Assembly (NCBI GenBank): GCA_025210735.1
Contig: JAOARD010000037.1
Coordinates: forward strand, 1-42,877
Origin: Bacteroidales bacterium
GTDB lineage: Bacteria > Bacteroidota > Bacteroidia > Bacteroidales > UBA6680
Length of the DNA: 42,877 bases
Reading direction: 5' to 3'
Shown: in pieces, positions 1-7,229 of the stretch
Layout: each line of letters begins with the position of its first letter
Position numbering within the stretch: position 1 is the stretch's first letter
Made by a program: the position numbers and the translations under genes
Notes under the pieces: model-generated
Seen by the model: only the letters and a program-made list of their open reading frames with translations
The model's database searches: none
Told to the model about the DNA's origin: nothing

Positions 1-417
1 ATTACCTAATGTTGTAAGTTTATTATTCAGCGTTAGGTTGTTGATTGTATTATAAGCAAATGCATATTTTCCAATTGAAGTTACGTTATTCGGGATAATA
101 ACCTCAGTAAGTTTATTTGCTCTGAAAGCATCTTGATGTATCGCAGTAAGTGTATTTGGTAGCTTTACTTTTATAATACCTTTCTCTTTGAAAACAGAGG
201 TTCCAATACTGTGTATAGTCTGCCCGTCGAGTGTTTCCGGAATAATAATGTCTTTAACTGTAAAGTTGTAACTACAACTTGTAATTACACCGTTTGATAC
301 CACTACATCGGCATCTGTTAATGTGTACTGTTGTGCTTTGGCTGTAAAGCTGCTGCCAACAATAAGTAGTAGCATACTAATAACTGCTACTTTTGTTTTT
401 GTGTAAAACTGTCTCAT
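1..417 (-). CDS. BspA-like leucine-rich-repeat surface protein, N-terminal part (cut by window edge)
   Basis: The frame starts at an ATG at 417-415 and stays open to base 1, giving 139 residues of a longer protein. Residues 1-24 are a signal peptide ending in an AKAQ-type cleavage site. Then come short repeats such as 'LPNTLTAIHQDAFRANKLTEV' style units, seen as IPNNVTSIGKYAFAYN followed by NLTLNNKLTTLGN, which are typical of the BspA/LRR_5 family. These secreted proteins usually carry many repeats and a C-terminal anchoring or sorting domain, which lies outside the window. The role is probably surface adhesion or binding, inferred from the family only. The next gene downstream on the same strand is not visible. 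I am fairly sure of the family and cannot judge full length. Confidence 0.82.
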   Translation of the reverse strand, partial: MRQFYTKTKVAVISMLLLIVGSSFTAKAQQYTLTDADVVVSNGVITSCSYNFTVKDIIIPETLDGQTIHSIGTSVFKEKGIIKVKLPNTLTAIHQDAFRANKLTEVIIPNNVTSIGKYAFAYNTINNLTLNNKLTTLGN

Positions 418-653
418 CTGTTTTAATCTATTTTTGTTTGTAATCTATCTGCATTTGCACTAGTTTAAAATGTTACCTGGAGAGTAATTTTCTGCAAAAG
501 AGACAAAAAGGAGTAAGATTTGAAACAGCTATTCTATTGCCGTAAGGAGTTAATATATTTACGTAGCGGTGGCGTACAACAACGAAAAATGGTTGTGCCT
601 ATAAGTAATATGTATATTGTGTTTTGGGGTAAGGGTAGGTGTGTATTAAACAA

Positions 654-688
654 ACATCTCTTGCAAACACTGTTGTTACAAGAGATGT
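654..688 (-). terminator. Inverted repeat after the lipoprotein gene
   Basis: A perfect 10-bp inverted repeat (ACATCTCTTG at 654-663, CAAGAGATGT at 679-688) has a 15-nt loop and lies 17 bp past the stop codon of the minus-strand lipoprotein gene. On the minus strand it is followed by a T-rich stretch (TTTGTTTAATAC). The loop is longer than in a classic intrinsic terminator, so this is a moderate call. Confidence 0.5.
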
Positions 689-704
689 ATATGGTTGTTA
701 TATT

Positions 705-2090
705 TTACTTTGTAAGTTGTTGTACTCTGTACTGTACTGTTGATGGAGTCATTCTTCCGGAAGCCATAATAATCCAATCTACCTGACCTACCAGAAAGGC
801 TTTATAACTTGACAGATCGTTAAGCCCAATGTTTACATCATCTTTTCTTACTAACTTGTCCAGATGAACATCGCCAAGGTTCAGTTTTACTTCCTTCTGG
901 TTATCTAACTGTATATGGAATCTGTTTTCGTCATTCTCCGGTGTCGATGACAGATCAAAATCCTCATATCTGAAGTATAATACATGCCAGATGTTTTTAG
1001 ATATTGTGATGTTTGTATTGGCTACCTTTTTATCGTTGTTGCCATACTCTATTCTGAGCCTGTTTTTTGAAACTACCGATAGCTTTAACCATCTTGACAG
1101 GTTGCCGAATGTTAATATTGTATAGTGTTGTTTCTCCTCTTTTATCTTGAATCTGATAGCACCTGAGAAGTATCTGCGCTGATGCAGTCCCTGAGAATCT
1201 CCAAAACCATAGTCCCATAACCTGGCAGTCATGTCCCAATGTGGCATATTGTCGTCTTTATCATAATCTTTAGTAATTGTAACTTTACCATCAGATATCA
1301 TGCTGGTGTTGTGAAAGTACATATCGTTTGACTGATTCTTAACACTGTTTGCACCTGAACCATTAAAATCCCAGAAACCGACAACCCTGTCAAGGTTCTC
1401 GTTTGGTTTTACCGGATCTGGTTGTTGTGCTTCATCTGTTGTAGTTGTGAATTTGTACAGATCGCTTATTGTGGTTTTTGAAGGGTTTTCTATTACTCCT
1501 TCTACTTTCCAGAAGTATGTTGTGTTTGCCTCCAGATCATCTATCTCATATGTAGTTTCTGTATAGTTGCTTAATATCTTTTTCATATCCTTCTCTGTTT
1601 CTCCGAGATAGATATTGTATTTAGCATTGTTAATGTAGTGCCAGCTCATAATCATATTAAGATCTATATTGTTAGCTCCGTTTTTAGGGAATACCACAAC
1701 CGGCGCTTCCATAGGTCTCTTTTTAACTATAAACCGCCATGTTGTACTCTCTGTTTTATTATTGTTCTTGCTATTTTGTGCAACAACCTTCCATCTGTAT
1801 TCGCCCTCATCAGGTAATTTATTAATGGTGAAGTTACCGGTATTCAGATTCTCTGCAATCTTCACAAATGTAATTCCATCTTCTGATGCCATTACGGTGT
1901 ATGTATTACCATCTGTATATCTCCATTTTAGTTCTATATTTATCATATCAGTGGTCGATCCATCTGTTGGAGATAGCAGCTCTACTTTAGTTGTTGATGG
2001 CTTATTGTTGTTATCATCATCTTTGCTGCATGCTGTAATAAGCATAACTATTAATGCCAGGCACACGCCTTTAATAATTGAATTAATCAT
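705..2090 (-). CDS. Surface lipoprotein with two Fn3-like modules and a lectin/LamG-like C-terminus
   Basis: A 461-residue lipoprotein. The signal peptide ends in a lipobox I-T-A-C21, and the mature N-terminus is C-S-K-D-D-D, which fits the acidic lipoprotein export signal that sends Bacteroidota lipoproteins to the cell surface. Residues about 36-122 and 128-222 look like fibronectin type III-like or SusE-like beta-sandwich modules (each has a 'W+ ... YTVMASEDG' or 'NAKYNIYLGETE' type core and a 'TTYFWKVEG' strand). Residues about 236-445 (beginning VVGFWDFNGSGAN) resemble a concanavalin A-like/LamG jelly roll. Likely role: surface carbohydrate or matrix binding. No catalytic residues are evident and no SusC/SusD neighbour is in view. 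The gene has its own -10-like box and a terminator-like hairpin, so it is probably monocistronic. The antisense frames across it are shadows. Confidence 0.8.
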   Translation of the reverse strand: MINSIIKGVCLALIVMLITACSKDDDNNNKPSTTKVELLSPTDGSTTDMINIELKWRYTDGNTYTVMASEDGITFVKIAENLNTGNFTINKLPDEGEYRWKVVAQNSKNNNKTESTTWRFIVKKRPMEAPVVVFPKNGANNIDLNMIMSWHYINNAKYNIYLGETEKDMKKILSNYTETTYEIDDLEANTTYFWKVEGVIENPSKTTISDLYKFTTTTDEAQQPDPVKPNENLDRVVGFWDFNGSGANSVKNQSNDMYFHNTSMISDGKVTITKDYDKDDNMPHWDMTARLWDYGFGDSQGLHQRRYFSGAIRFKIKEEKQHYTILTFGNLSRWLKLSVVSKNRLRIEYGNNDKKVANTNITISKNIWHVLYFRYEDFDLSSTPENDENRFHIQLDNQKEVKLNLGDVHLDKLVRKDDVNIGLNDLSSYKAFLVGQVDWIIMASGRMTPSTVQYRVQQLTK

Positions 2091-2145
2091 ATGAATATGT
2101 TTGTGAATTTAATACTGGTGTACAGCTCATACTTCTGCTAATTGG

Positions 2146-2153
2146 CAAATGTA
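2146..2153 (-). promoter_or_regulatory. Bacteroidota -7 box upstream of the lipoprotein gene
   Basis: TACATTTG on the minus strand matches the TAnnTTTG consensus of Bacteroidota housekeeping promoters exactly. It lies about 55 bp before the start codon at 2090. No matching TTTG is found 19-21 bp further upstream, so an activator may be needed; the dyad at 2207-2223 is placed about 55 bp upstream of this box. Confidence 0.42.
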
Positions 2154-2206
2154 CTGATGTGTCATATTCATAAGTGATTGTGTGAGGTTACAAAAAACTA
2201 CACAGG

Positions 2207-2223
2207 TGTTACAATATGTAACA
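2207..2223. promoter_or_regulatory. Perfect dyad TGTTACA-ATA-TGTAACA, candidate operator
   Basis: A perfect 7-bp inverted repeat with a 3-nt spacer in the intergenic region between the surface lipoprotein gene and purQ. The size and symmetry suit a dimeric DNA-binding protein. Related half-sites in similar surroundings occur at 5363-5389 and 34882-34905. Which gene it controls is inferred from position only; the lipoprotein gene is the better candidate. Confidence 0.4.
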
Positions 2224-2310
2224 TGTTTGTGTATTGGTTTGATATGTTGCGATTTAATAACAGATATCCGGGGGAGTATGTAGATTAATTGATGAGGCTT
2301 GTATTTATAT

Positions 2311-2352
2311 AAAAACAGAGCCCCGGTCTGCTGTTATGCATATCAGGGCTCT
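2311..2352 (-). terminator. Intrinsic terminator of purQ
   Basis: On the minus strand a 7-bp perfect stem (AGAGCCC/GGGCTCT at 2317-2323 and 2346-2352, loop 22 nt) is followed after one base by TTTTT and then ATATAAATAC. It lies 68 bp past the purQ stop codon. The orientation of the T-run assigns it to purQ. Confidence 0.65.
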
Positions 2353-2419
2353 ATTAATATCTGCAAAACTGTTGGTATCCGTTTAGCAGCTCTAACTTAT
2401 ATAAATAATAAATTGTTGT

Positions 2420-3124
2420 CTAGTTATAAAAACGCTCTTGCCAAGCTCTTATAAGCGATTCAAGAATCAGTTTTCCGTCAGTATTTCCAAGCTCCTCGTC
2501 AGAGGCTCTTTCCGGATGAGGCATCATTCCGAATACATTGTGTTTTTCGTTACATACACCGGCAATGTTCTCAACAGATCCGTTCGGATTGTAATCGTTT
2601 GACATCTCGCCACGCTCATTACAGTATCTGAATATAATCTGATTGTTCAGGCGCATCTCTGCAAGTGTATCCTCAGGAGCGTAGTAACGTCCCTCGCCAT
2701 GAGCAATAGGGATCATAAGCGGAGTGTTTCTGTCAAGATGTTTGTTAACTGCTGAGTGGTTATTGTCAGGCATAATGTAAGTGTTCTTACAAATAAACTT
2801 CTGATTATCGTTATGCAGAAGTGTACCCGGAAGTAGTCCTGACTCACAAAGAATCTGGAATCCGTTGCAAATACCCATTACAAGTCCGCCTCCATGAGCA
2901 AACTCAATAACCTTTTTCATAATTGGTGAGTGGTTAGCCAGTGCACCTGATCTCAGGTAATCACCAAAAGAGAACCCTCCTGGTATCATTACAGCCTCTA
3001 CACCTTTAAGATCTGTATCTTTGTGCCACAACTCAGTAACATCATGGCCTAAAATATCACGAAGAACATAAATAATATCTTGGTCGCAGTTGGACCCCGG
3101 AAAAATTACAACACCAAACTTCAT
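2420..3124 (-). CDS. purQ: Phosphoribosylformylglycinamidine synthase, glutaminase subunit PurQ
   Basis: A 234-residue class I glutamine amidotransferase that supplies ammonia for the fourth step of purine synthesis (FGAR to FGAM). It matches PurQ along its whole length: FPGSNCDQD near the N-terminus, IPGGFSFGDYLRSG at 47-60, the nucleophile Cys86 in GICNGFQ, and His203/Glu205 in MPHPERA complete the catalytic triad. The insertion around residues 110-135 is compatible with the bacterial family. The start is at 3124, with a promoter-like element 25 bp upstream, and a terminator follows. It stands alone; its synthetase partner PurL is not in the window. purD lies 15 kb away in a different operon. 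Confidence 0.96.
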   Translation of the reverse strand: MKFGVVIFPGSNCDQDIIYVLRDILGHDVTELWHKDTDLKGVEAVMIPGGFSFGDYLRSGALANHSPIMKKVIEFAHGGGLVMGICNGFQILCESGLLPGTLLHNDNQKFICKNTYIMPDNNHSAVNKHLDRNTPLMIPIAHGEGRYYAPEDTLAEMRLNNQIIFRYCNERGEMSNDYNPNGSVENIAGVCNEKHNVFGMMPHPERASDEELGNTDGKLILESLIRAWQERFYN

Positions 3125-3148
3125 CTCTATTTTGCTTTAAAAGTAGCC

Positions 3149-3179
3149 CAAAGATAGATATAAAGCCTGAATTTTCACA
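3149..3179 (-). promoter_or_regulatory. Likely purQ promoter
   Basis: On the minus strand, TATCTTTG (3156-3149) matches the Bacteroidota TAnnTTTG box exactly, and TGTG (3179-3176), one mismatch from TTTG, lies exactly 19 nt upstream. Transcription would begin close to 3142, leaving a leader of about 18 nt before the purQ ATG. Confidence 0.5.
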
Positions 3180-3381
3180 GCTTAAATTAATTATTAATGT
3201 TAATAGCCCGTTAACTTGTAAAACCTGACTAAAACATGATGGTGAGTATATTATGTAAATGTATTGTTAATTATTTATGATGTTTACCAGTGTAAATAAC
3301 ATCATCTCTGTTTTAAGTAGTATATTTAAAATATTATTTGTTACCATGCATCATATTCTGATGTCAAAAACTTTTTATACC

Positions 3382-4422
3382 ATGATAAAAAAGATACTTA
3401 AATATCTGCTTATAGTAATAGTATTAGTTGTTGTTGCTTTAGGAGGATTCCTTATTTATTCAACAGTTACCGATTTTGAACCAGAGGAGTCTGTTGTGCT
3501 GAGCAAGACGGATAAATATAATACACTTTCCGATACAGCAACATACTCTGCAATGATATGGAATATTGGTTATTGTGGGCTTGATGAGGATATGGATTTT
3601 TTTTATGATGGCGGAACAAAGGTGTTTACTCCGGAGAGCAGTTACAACAATAATATATTGTATGTAAATAATTTTATAAAGGGTAATGATAGTATAAACT
3701 TTATTATGCTTCAGGAGGTAGATCGTGACTCAAAGCGCAGTTACCACGACAATCAATATAAGAGAATAGAAGAGACTCTGGGCGGACATAAACATGCATC
3801 GTTTGCATATAATTATATAGTAGATTTTGTACCAATGCCTGTAACATCTCCACTTGGCAGGGTAAGGTCAGGGTTGGCTACATACTCACATTATACTCCT
3901 GAAACATCGGTAAGGTGGGCGTTTCCGGGTAACTACTCGTGGCCAACAAGCATATTTATGTTAGACAGATGTTTTATGGTGAACAGGTACAATCTGGATA
4001 ATGGAAAACAGTTGGTGGTGATAAATACACACAACTCTGCCTACGATGACGGATCGCTTAAGAAGGCACAGATGGATTATCTGAAGAAGTTTCTGATAAC
4101 AGAGTATAATAATGGTAACTATATTGTTGTTGGTGGCGATTGGAATCAATCAGCTCCGGGTAATGAAGAGGCCTATAAAGCTAAACACGGGGTTATGAAT
4201 AAAATAGCAGAGGATTATCTTCCGGACTGGAACTGGAGGTATAGTGCAGGAGTGCCAACAAACCGATCGTTAAAGAGCAGTTATAACAGCAATACAAGGA
4301 CAACAATTATTGACTTCTTTCTGTTATCGCCGAATATTATTACGGAATCGGTAAACACAATAAATCTGCATTTTAAGCACTCAGATCATAATCCTGTCAT
4401 AATAAAATTTAAGTTAATGTAA
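3382..4422 (+). CDS. Membrane-anchored endonuclease/exonuclease/phosphatase-fold enzyme
   Basis: A metal-dependent hydrolase of the DNase I/sphingomyelinase/inositol-phosphatase fold, about 346 residues. The N-terminus (MIKKILKYLLIVIVLVVVA) is one hydrophobic anchor or signal segment, so the catalytic part should lie outside the cytoplasm. Motifs in order: W-N-I-G-Y early in the domain, MLQEVDRD (metal-binding Glu), INTHNSAYD, VVGGDWNQ (catalytic Asp/Asn) and HSDHNPV near the end (general-base His). The substrate cannot be told from the sequence; a nuclease, phosphodiesterase or lipase are all possible. I prefer the ATG at 3382 because it begins the signal segment directly; in-frame ATGs at 3277 and 3361 would add 35 or 7 non-hydrophobic residues. 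It is followed closely by the barrel gene, which seems to have its own promoter. Confidence 0.8.
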   Translation: MIKKILKYLLIVIVLVVVALGGFLIYSTVTDFEPEESVVLSKTDKYNTLSDTATYSAMIWNIGYCGLDEDMDFFYDGGTKVFTPESSYNNNILYVNNFIKGNDSINFIMLQEVDRDSKRSYHDNQYKRIEETLGGHKHASFAYNYIVDFVPMPVTSPLGRVRSGLATYSHYTPETSVRWAFPGNYSWPTSIFMLDRCFMVNRYNLDNGKQLVVINTHNSAYDDGSLKKAQMDYLKKFLITEYNNGNYIVVGGDWNQSAPGNEEAYKAKHGVMNKIAEDYLPDWNWRYSAGVPTNRSLKSSYNSNTRTTIIDFFLLSPNIITESVNTINLHFKHSDHNPVIIKFKLM

Positions 4423-4448
4423 ATTACCAAAAAGCTAACAAATATCAT

Positions 4449-4479
4449 ATTGTAGCAATGCTGTTATTGTATAATTTCG
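4449..4479 (+). promoter_or_regulatory. Probable promoter of the outer-membrane barrel gene
   Basis: ATTG (4449-4452) and TAATTTCG (4472-4479) are separated by 19 nt and resemble the Bacteroidota TTTG / TAnnTTTG pair with one or two mismatches. The position supports translation from the ATG at 4503 and not from the ATG at 4458, which lies inside this element. Confidence 0.38.
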
Positions 4480-4502
4480 CAGGCAAAACACATACAGAAA
4501 TA

Positions 4503-5258
4503 ATGCGAAATATACTTACCACATTCGGACTTGTTGTACTGTTTTTATTAACAGCTACACAGATGGTTAAGGCGGAGGAGACAACAACGCCTGTGCCACC
4601 AAAACAGGAGAACGAAAAACAGACATCGCCGCTATCAATTTATGTTGATCTTAAATCGAGGCATACATGGCGTGGAGGATTAACTGTAAAAGGGTTTAAT
4701 GTACAGCCAAACCTTGTATTTAAAAAGAAGGGTTTTACCATTGGTGCATGGGGTGCATATGCTCTTGACGATTCATATGCAGAGGTTGATCTGTATGCAT
4801 CGTACCAATATAAGTTCATTAAATTTTGTGTGTCAGACTATTTTGTATCAGACGAGAAGAAGAAGTTTAACAACTACTTTGATTGGAATAACAATACCTC
4901 TCGTCATACTATTGATATGGAACTTAAGTTTACAGGAACAAAAAAACTGCCTGTGTATCTTATGGTGAGTACAATGGTTTTTGGTAATAAAGACGCCAAA
5001 GGTGAGGAGCAATACTCAACATATCTTGAGGCAGGATATACATTACCATTGAGTAAGTATGCGCAAAAGCTTGATTTTTTTATTGGGGCAACACCATTTG
5101 AGGGTTCATACAGCGATAAATTTAATGTTGTTAACATTGGTATGAAAGCAACAAAGAATTTTGTGATATCAGAGAAGTTTAAGCTACCGGTATACTCAAA
5201 ATTCATAGTGAACCCGTACAGAGAGAACATTTATCTGGTGTTTGGTGTTACCATTTAG
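4503..5258 (+). CDS. Small outer-membrane beta-barrel protein
   Basis: 251 residues. A signal peptide (MRNILTTFGLVVLFLLTATQMVKA) is followed by a Pro/Gln/Lys-rich linker and then alternating amphipathic strands such as SIYVDLKSRHTWRGG, FTIGAWGAYALDDSYAEVDLYASYQYK and LDFFIGATPFEG, ending in YLVFGVTI. The strand pattern and the hydrophobic terminal strand fit a barrel of roughly 10-12 strands. The sequence resembles barrel proteins common in Bacteroidota but I do not recognise a named family, and no substrate can be inferred. The gene ends just before a strong terminator at 5287-5320. The start at 4503 is chosen because the signal peptide begins there and a promoter-like element overlaps the earlier ATG at 4458. 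Confidence 0.72.
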   Translation: MRNILTTFGLVVLFLLTATQMVKAEETTTPVPPKQENEKQTSPLSIYVDLKSRHTWRGGLTVKGFNVQPNLVFKKKGFTIGAWGAYALDDSYAEVDLYASYQYKFIKFCVSDYFVSDEKKKFNNYFDWNNNTSRHTIDMELKFTGTKKLPVYLMVSTMVFGNKDAKGEEQYSTYLEAGYTLPLSKYAQKLDFFIGATPFEGSYSDKFNVVNIGMKATKNFVISEKFKLPVYSKFIVNPYRENIYLVFGVTI

Positions 5259-5286
5259 CAGAAAAATAATTATTATTTAATAGTAA

Positions 5287-5320
5287 GGGTTTTCTGAATT
5301 ATCAGGAAACTCTTTTTTTT
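5287..5320 (+). terminator. Strong intrinsic terminator
   Basis: A 10-bp stem (5287-5296 with 5303-5312, two G-T wobbles), a 6-nt loop (AATTAT) and a run of eight T residues (5313-5320). It ends the barrel transcription unit and insulates the signalling operon that starts at 5544. Confidence 0.88.
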
Positions 5321-5480
5321 ATATGTTTTCAAAAAGTGGTTTTAGATAAGTGTTTGTTTATTATGTTATTGATGTAACAGGTATAACATCACGAAATACG
5401 AAACAAAATATTTAATGGATATTAAAATAGTTTGTAGCTATTTTTTTGTTAATTTTCGAATCTCAACGATGAGCATTTTT

Positions 5481-5500
5481 AACTGTACAATTGTTCAGGT
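5481..5500. promoter_or_regulatory. Imperfect dyad upstream of cheR, candidate operator
   Basis: AACTGTACAA then TTGTTCAGGT: eight of ten positions are symmetric about the centre at 5490/5491, around a perfect ACAATTGT core. It sits 44-63 bp before the first gene of the signalling operon, where a regulator would be expected. A core TACAATTG within it is one base from the TAnnTTTG box, so it could instead be part of the promoter. Confidence 0.3.
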
Positions 5501-5543
5501 TGGTTTCTAAGGAAGAGGTGATACGATACAAGAGAACGAGAAG

Positions 5544-6383
5544 ATGAATATTTCAGAACAGGAGCTTAATTATTTTATCAGGGTACTTAAAGAGGTTTCT
5601 GCATACGATTTTTCCGATTATTCAGATAAGTCGCTTAGTCGAAGGATTTTTAAGGTTTTAGCGGATAATAAAATGCAGTTTTCTGAGTTTATAACAAGAC
5701 TCAGGAGCGACAAGGTATTTGTTGAGAAAACTGTAAAGGATGTTACCGTAAACACTACGGAGCTATTCAGAGACCCAAAGATATGGCATACTTTGCGCTA
5801 TAGGATTTTGCCAAAGCTAAAAGAGAATAAGACCATAAATATCTGGCATGCCGGGTGTTCTACAGGTCAGGAGGTTTACTCTATGATGATTTTGCTTAGC
5901 GAGCTTGATATGCTTGATAAAGCAACAATTATTGCAACAGATATTAATTCTGATGTTCTTGCAAGAGCGCAGGAAGGAAAATATAAATTCAGATTTAATA
6001 TAAATTATCTTGATAATTTTGATAAGGTAATAAAAGAGAATCCCTATAACTACGATGAGTACAGGGAGGTACCTTATGATAAGTATTTTGATATAGATAA
6101 AGTTAAAGACACTTTACAAATGAAATCGTTTCTGAGAGATAAGCCAATGTTCAGAAAACATGATCTGGTAAATGGCGAGATGTTTCAGTATGTAAAGTTT
6201 GATATTGTACTGTGTCGTAATGTAATTATATATTTTAATAACGAGCTGCAAAGCAGAGTTTTTGATAGATTTCATTCAAGTCTGTATTCAGGAGGATATC
6301 TTGTGCTAGGAGCACATGAGAGTATATTGGGGCACCAGAGTACCAGGTTTAAGAAAAGAGGAATGTATTATAACTCAATATAA
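5544..6383 (+). CDS. cheR: CheR-type protein-glutamate methyltransferase
   Basis: 279 residues, full length for CheR. It transfers methyl groups from S-adenosylmethionine to glutamate side chains of receptors. Seen in order: an N-terminal helical CheR domain (about 1-75), NTTELFRDP at 70-78, the SAM-binding loop AGCSTGQEVYS at 103-113, the acidic loop ATDIN at 131-135 and the FDIVLCRNVIIYFN motif in the C-terminal third. All the residues usually needed are kept, so it is probably active. It opens a run of ten genes on one strand. Its nearest relatives in architecture are the CheR parts of CheB/CheR/PAS fusion proteins; here the pieces are separate genes. No chemoreceptor, CheA or CheW is nearby, so its substrate is not a local MCP. 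Confidence 0.92.
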   Translation: MNISEQELNYFIRVLKEVSAYDFSDYSDKSLSRRIFKVLADNKMQFSEFITRLRSDKVFVEKTVKDVTVNTTELFRDPKIWHTLRYRILPKLKENKTINIWHAGCSTGQEVYSMMILLSELDMLDKATIIATDINSDVLARAQEGKYKFRFNINYLDNFDKVIKENPYNYDEYREVPYDKYFDIDKVKDTLQMKSFLRDKPMFRKHDLVNGEMFQYVKFDIVLCRNVIIYFNNELQSRVFDRFHSSLYSGGYLVLGAHESILGHQSTRFKKRGMYYNSI

Positions 6384-6401
6384 TATCCCTTTATAAATAG
6401 T

Positions 6402-7226
6402 ATGTTGGAGTTAGGAATAATAGAAACACGCGATATAATAAAGGCTCTTGAAAGCATTCACCCTTTTGAGTTCAGGAACCTTGCGCTTACAAGTTTTAAA
6501 CGACAACTTGAAAAAATTATAACAAAGCACACCTTAAGGAATGCTCAGGGTTTGATAGACAGATTAACATCTGATTCTGAGTTTATGAATGTGTTTATGC
6601 ATGAACTGGCGGTGAAGGAGACAGAGATGTTTCGCGATCCATCTGTTTGGCGCGATTTGCAGAAGAATATTTTTAAAGATATTAAGGCATCAATAACCAC
6701 ATATAAGGTGTGGTTTGCCGGAATGCCTACAGGCGAGGAGGTATATTCATTTGCAATACTGCTTAAAGAGGCAGGGCTATTAGACAAGGTACAGATTTAT
6801 ATATCTCAGTTCTCAGATATTTCAGAAGAGAATATTTTAAATAAATATATTGACGATAAGCAGCATGAGTTGAGTGTTGCTAATTATGACAGAGCTGGTG
6901 CAAAAAATTATCTTGATAAATATCTTATTCAGGAATCAGGAAAAAAAATAGACCCTGAATTAATCAAAAATGTCAGGTTTATAAAACAAAACACTATATT
7001 TGAAGGTGCTCCTTCTAATATTAAGTTGGTGTTTTTCAGGAATCAGATGATATATTATAATCAGGTGTTGCAGGATAAGGCATTGAATAGTGTTTATGAG
7101 GCAATAGCAATAGGAGGACATCTGGTTATAGGAGTTAATGAAACACTTGACCATTCATCGTATGGTAAGTATTTTATAAAGAAAGACACTAAGGAGAATA
7201 TTTTTAGAAAAAAAGGACGAGTATAA
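6402..7226 (+). CDS. Divergent CheR-like protein, probably altered SAM site
   Basis: 274 residues, a paralogue of the preceding CheR with the same layout: ETEMFRDP at 73-80, a loop AGMPTGEEVYS at 106-116 and FFRNQMIYYN near the end. Compared with active CheR, the loop Cys-Ser is replaced by Met-Pro, the ATD acidic loop has become ISQFSDIS (132-141), and the CRN motif has become FRN. The fold looks intact, but cofactor binding may be weakened or lost. Possible jobs are a regulatory partner of the active CheR, or a methyltransferase with changed specificity. It lies 18 bp downstream of cheR and 3 bp upstream of cheB, so the three are surely co-expressed. That it is a CheR homologue is clear; that it is inactive is inference. 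Confidence 0.8.
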   Translation: MLELGIIETRDIIKALESIHPFEFRNLALTSFKRQLEKIITKHTLRNAQGLIDRLTSDSEFMNVFMHELAVKETEMFRDPSVWRDLQKNIFKDIKASITTYKVWFAGMPTGEEVYSFAILLKEAGLLDKVQIYISQFSDISEENILNKYIDDKQHELSVANYDRAGAKNYLDKYLIQESGKKIDPELIKNVRFIKQNTIFEGAPSNIKLVFFRNQMIYYNQVLQDKALNSVYEAIAIGGHLVIGVNETLDHSSYGKYFIKKDTKENIFRKKGRV

Positions 7227-7229
7227 AGT

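Noticed and set aside
520..786. 88-residue plus-strand frame between the LRR gene and the lipoprotein gene
   Set aside because: It overlaps the end of the lipoprotein gene and the hairpin, has no signal or family likeness, and its composition is not protein-like.
1669..2094. 141-residue plus-strand frame antisense to the lipoprotein gene
   Set aside because: Lies wholly inside a well-supported gene; its hydrophobic, serine-rich reading is the usual shadow of the opposite strand.
4458..4502. Upstream ATG (4458) for the barrel gene
   Set aside because: It lies within a promoter-like element and would put 15 residues before a good signal peptide.
6402..7226. Frameshifted duplicate of cheR
   Set aside because: The frame is continuous with all landmarks in order, so it is a diverged paralogue and not a broken copy.
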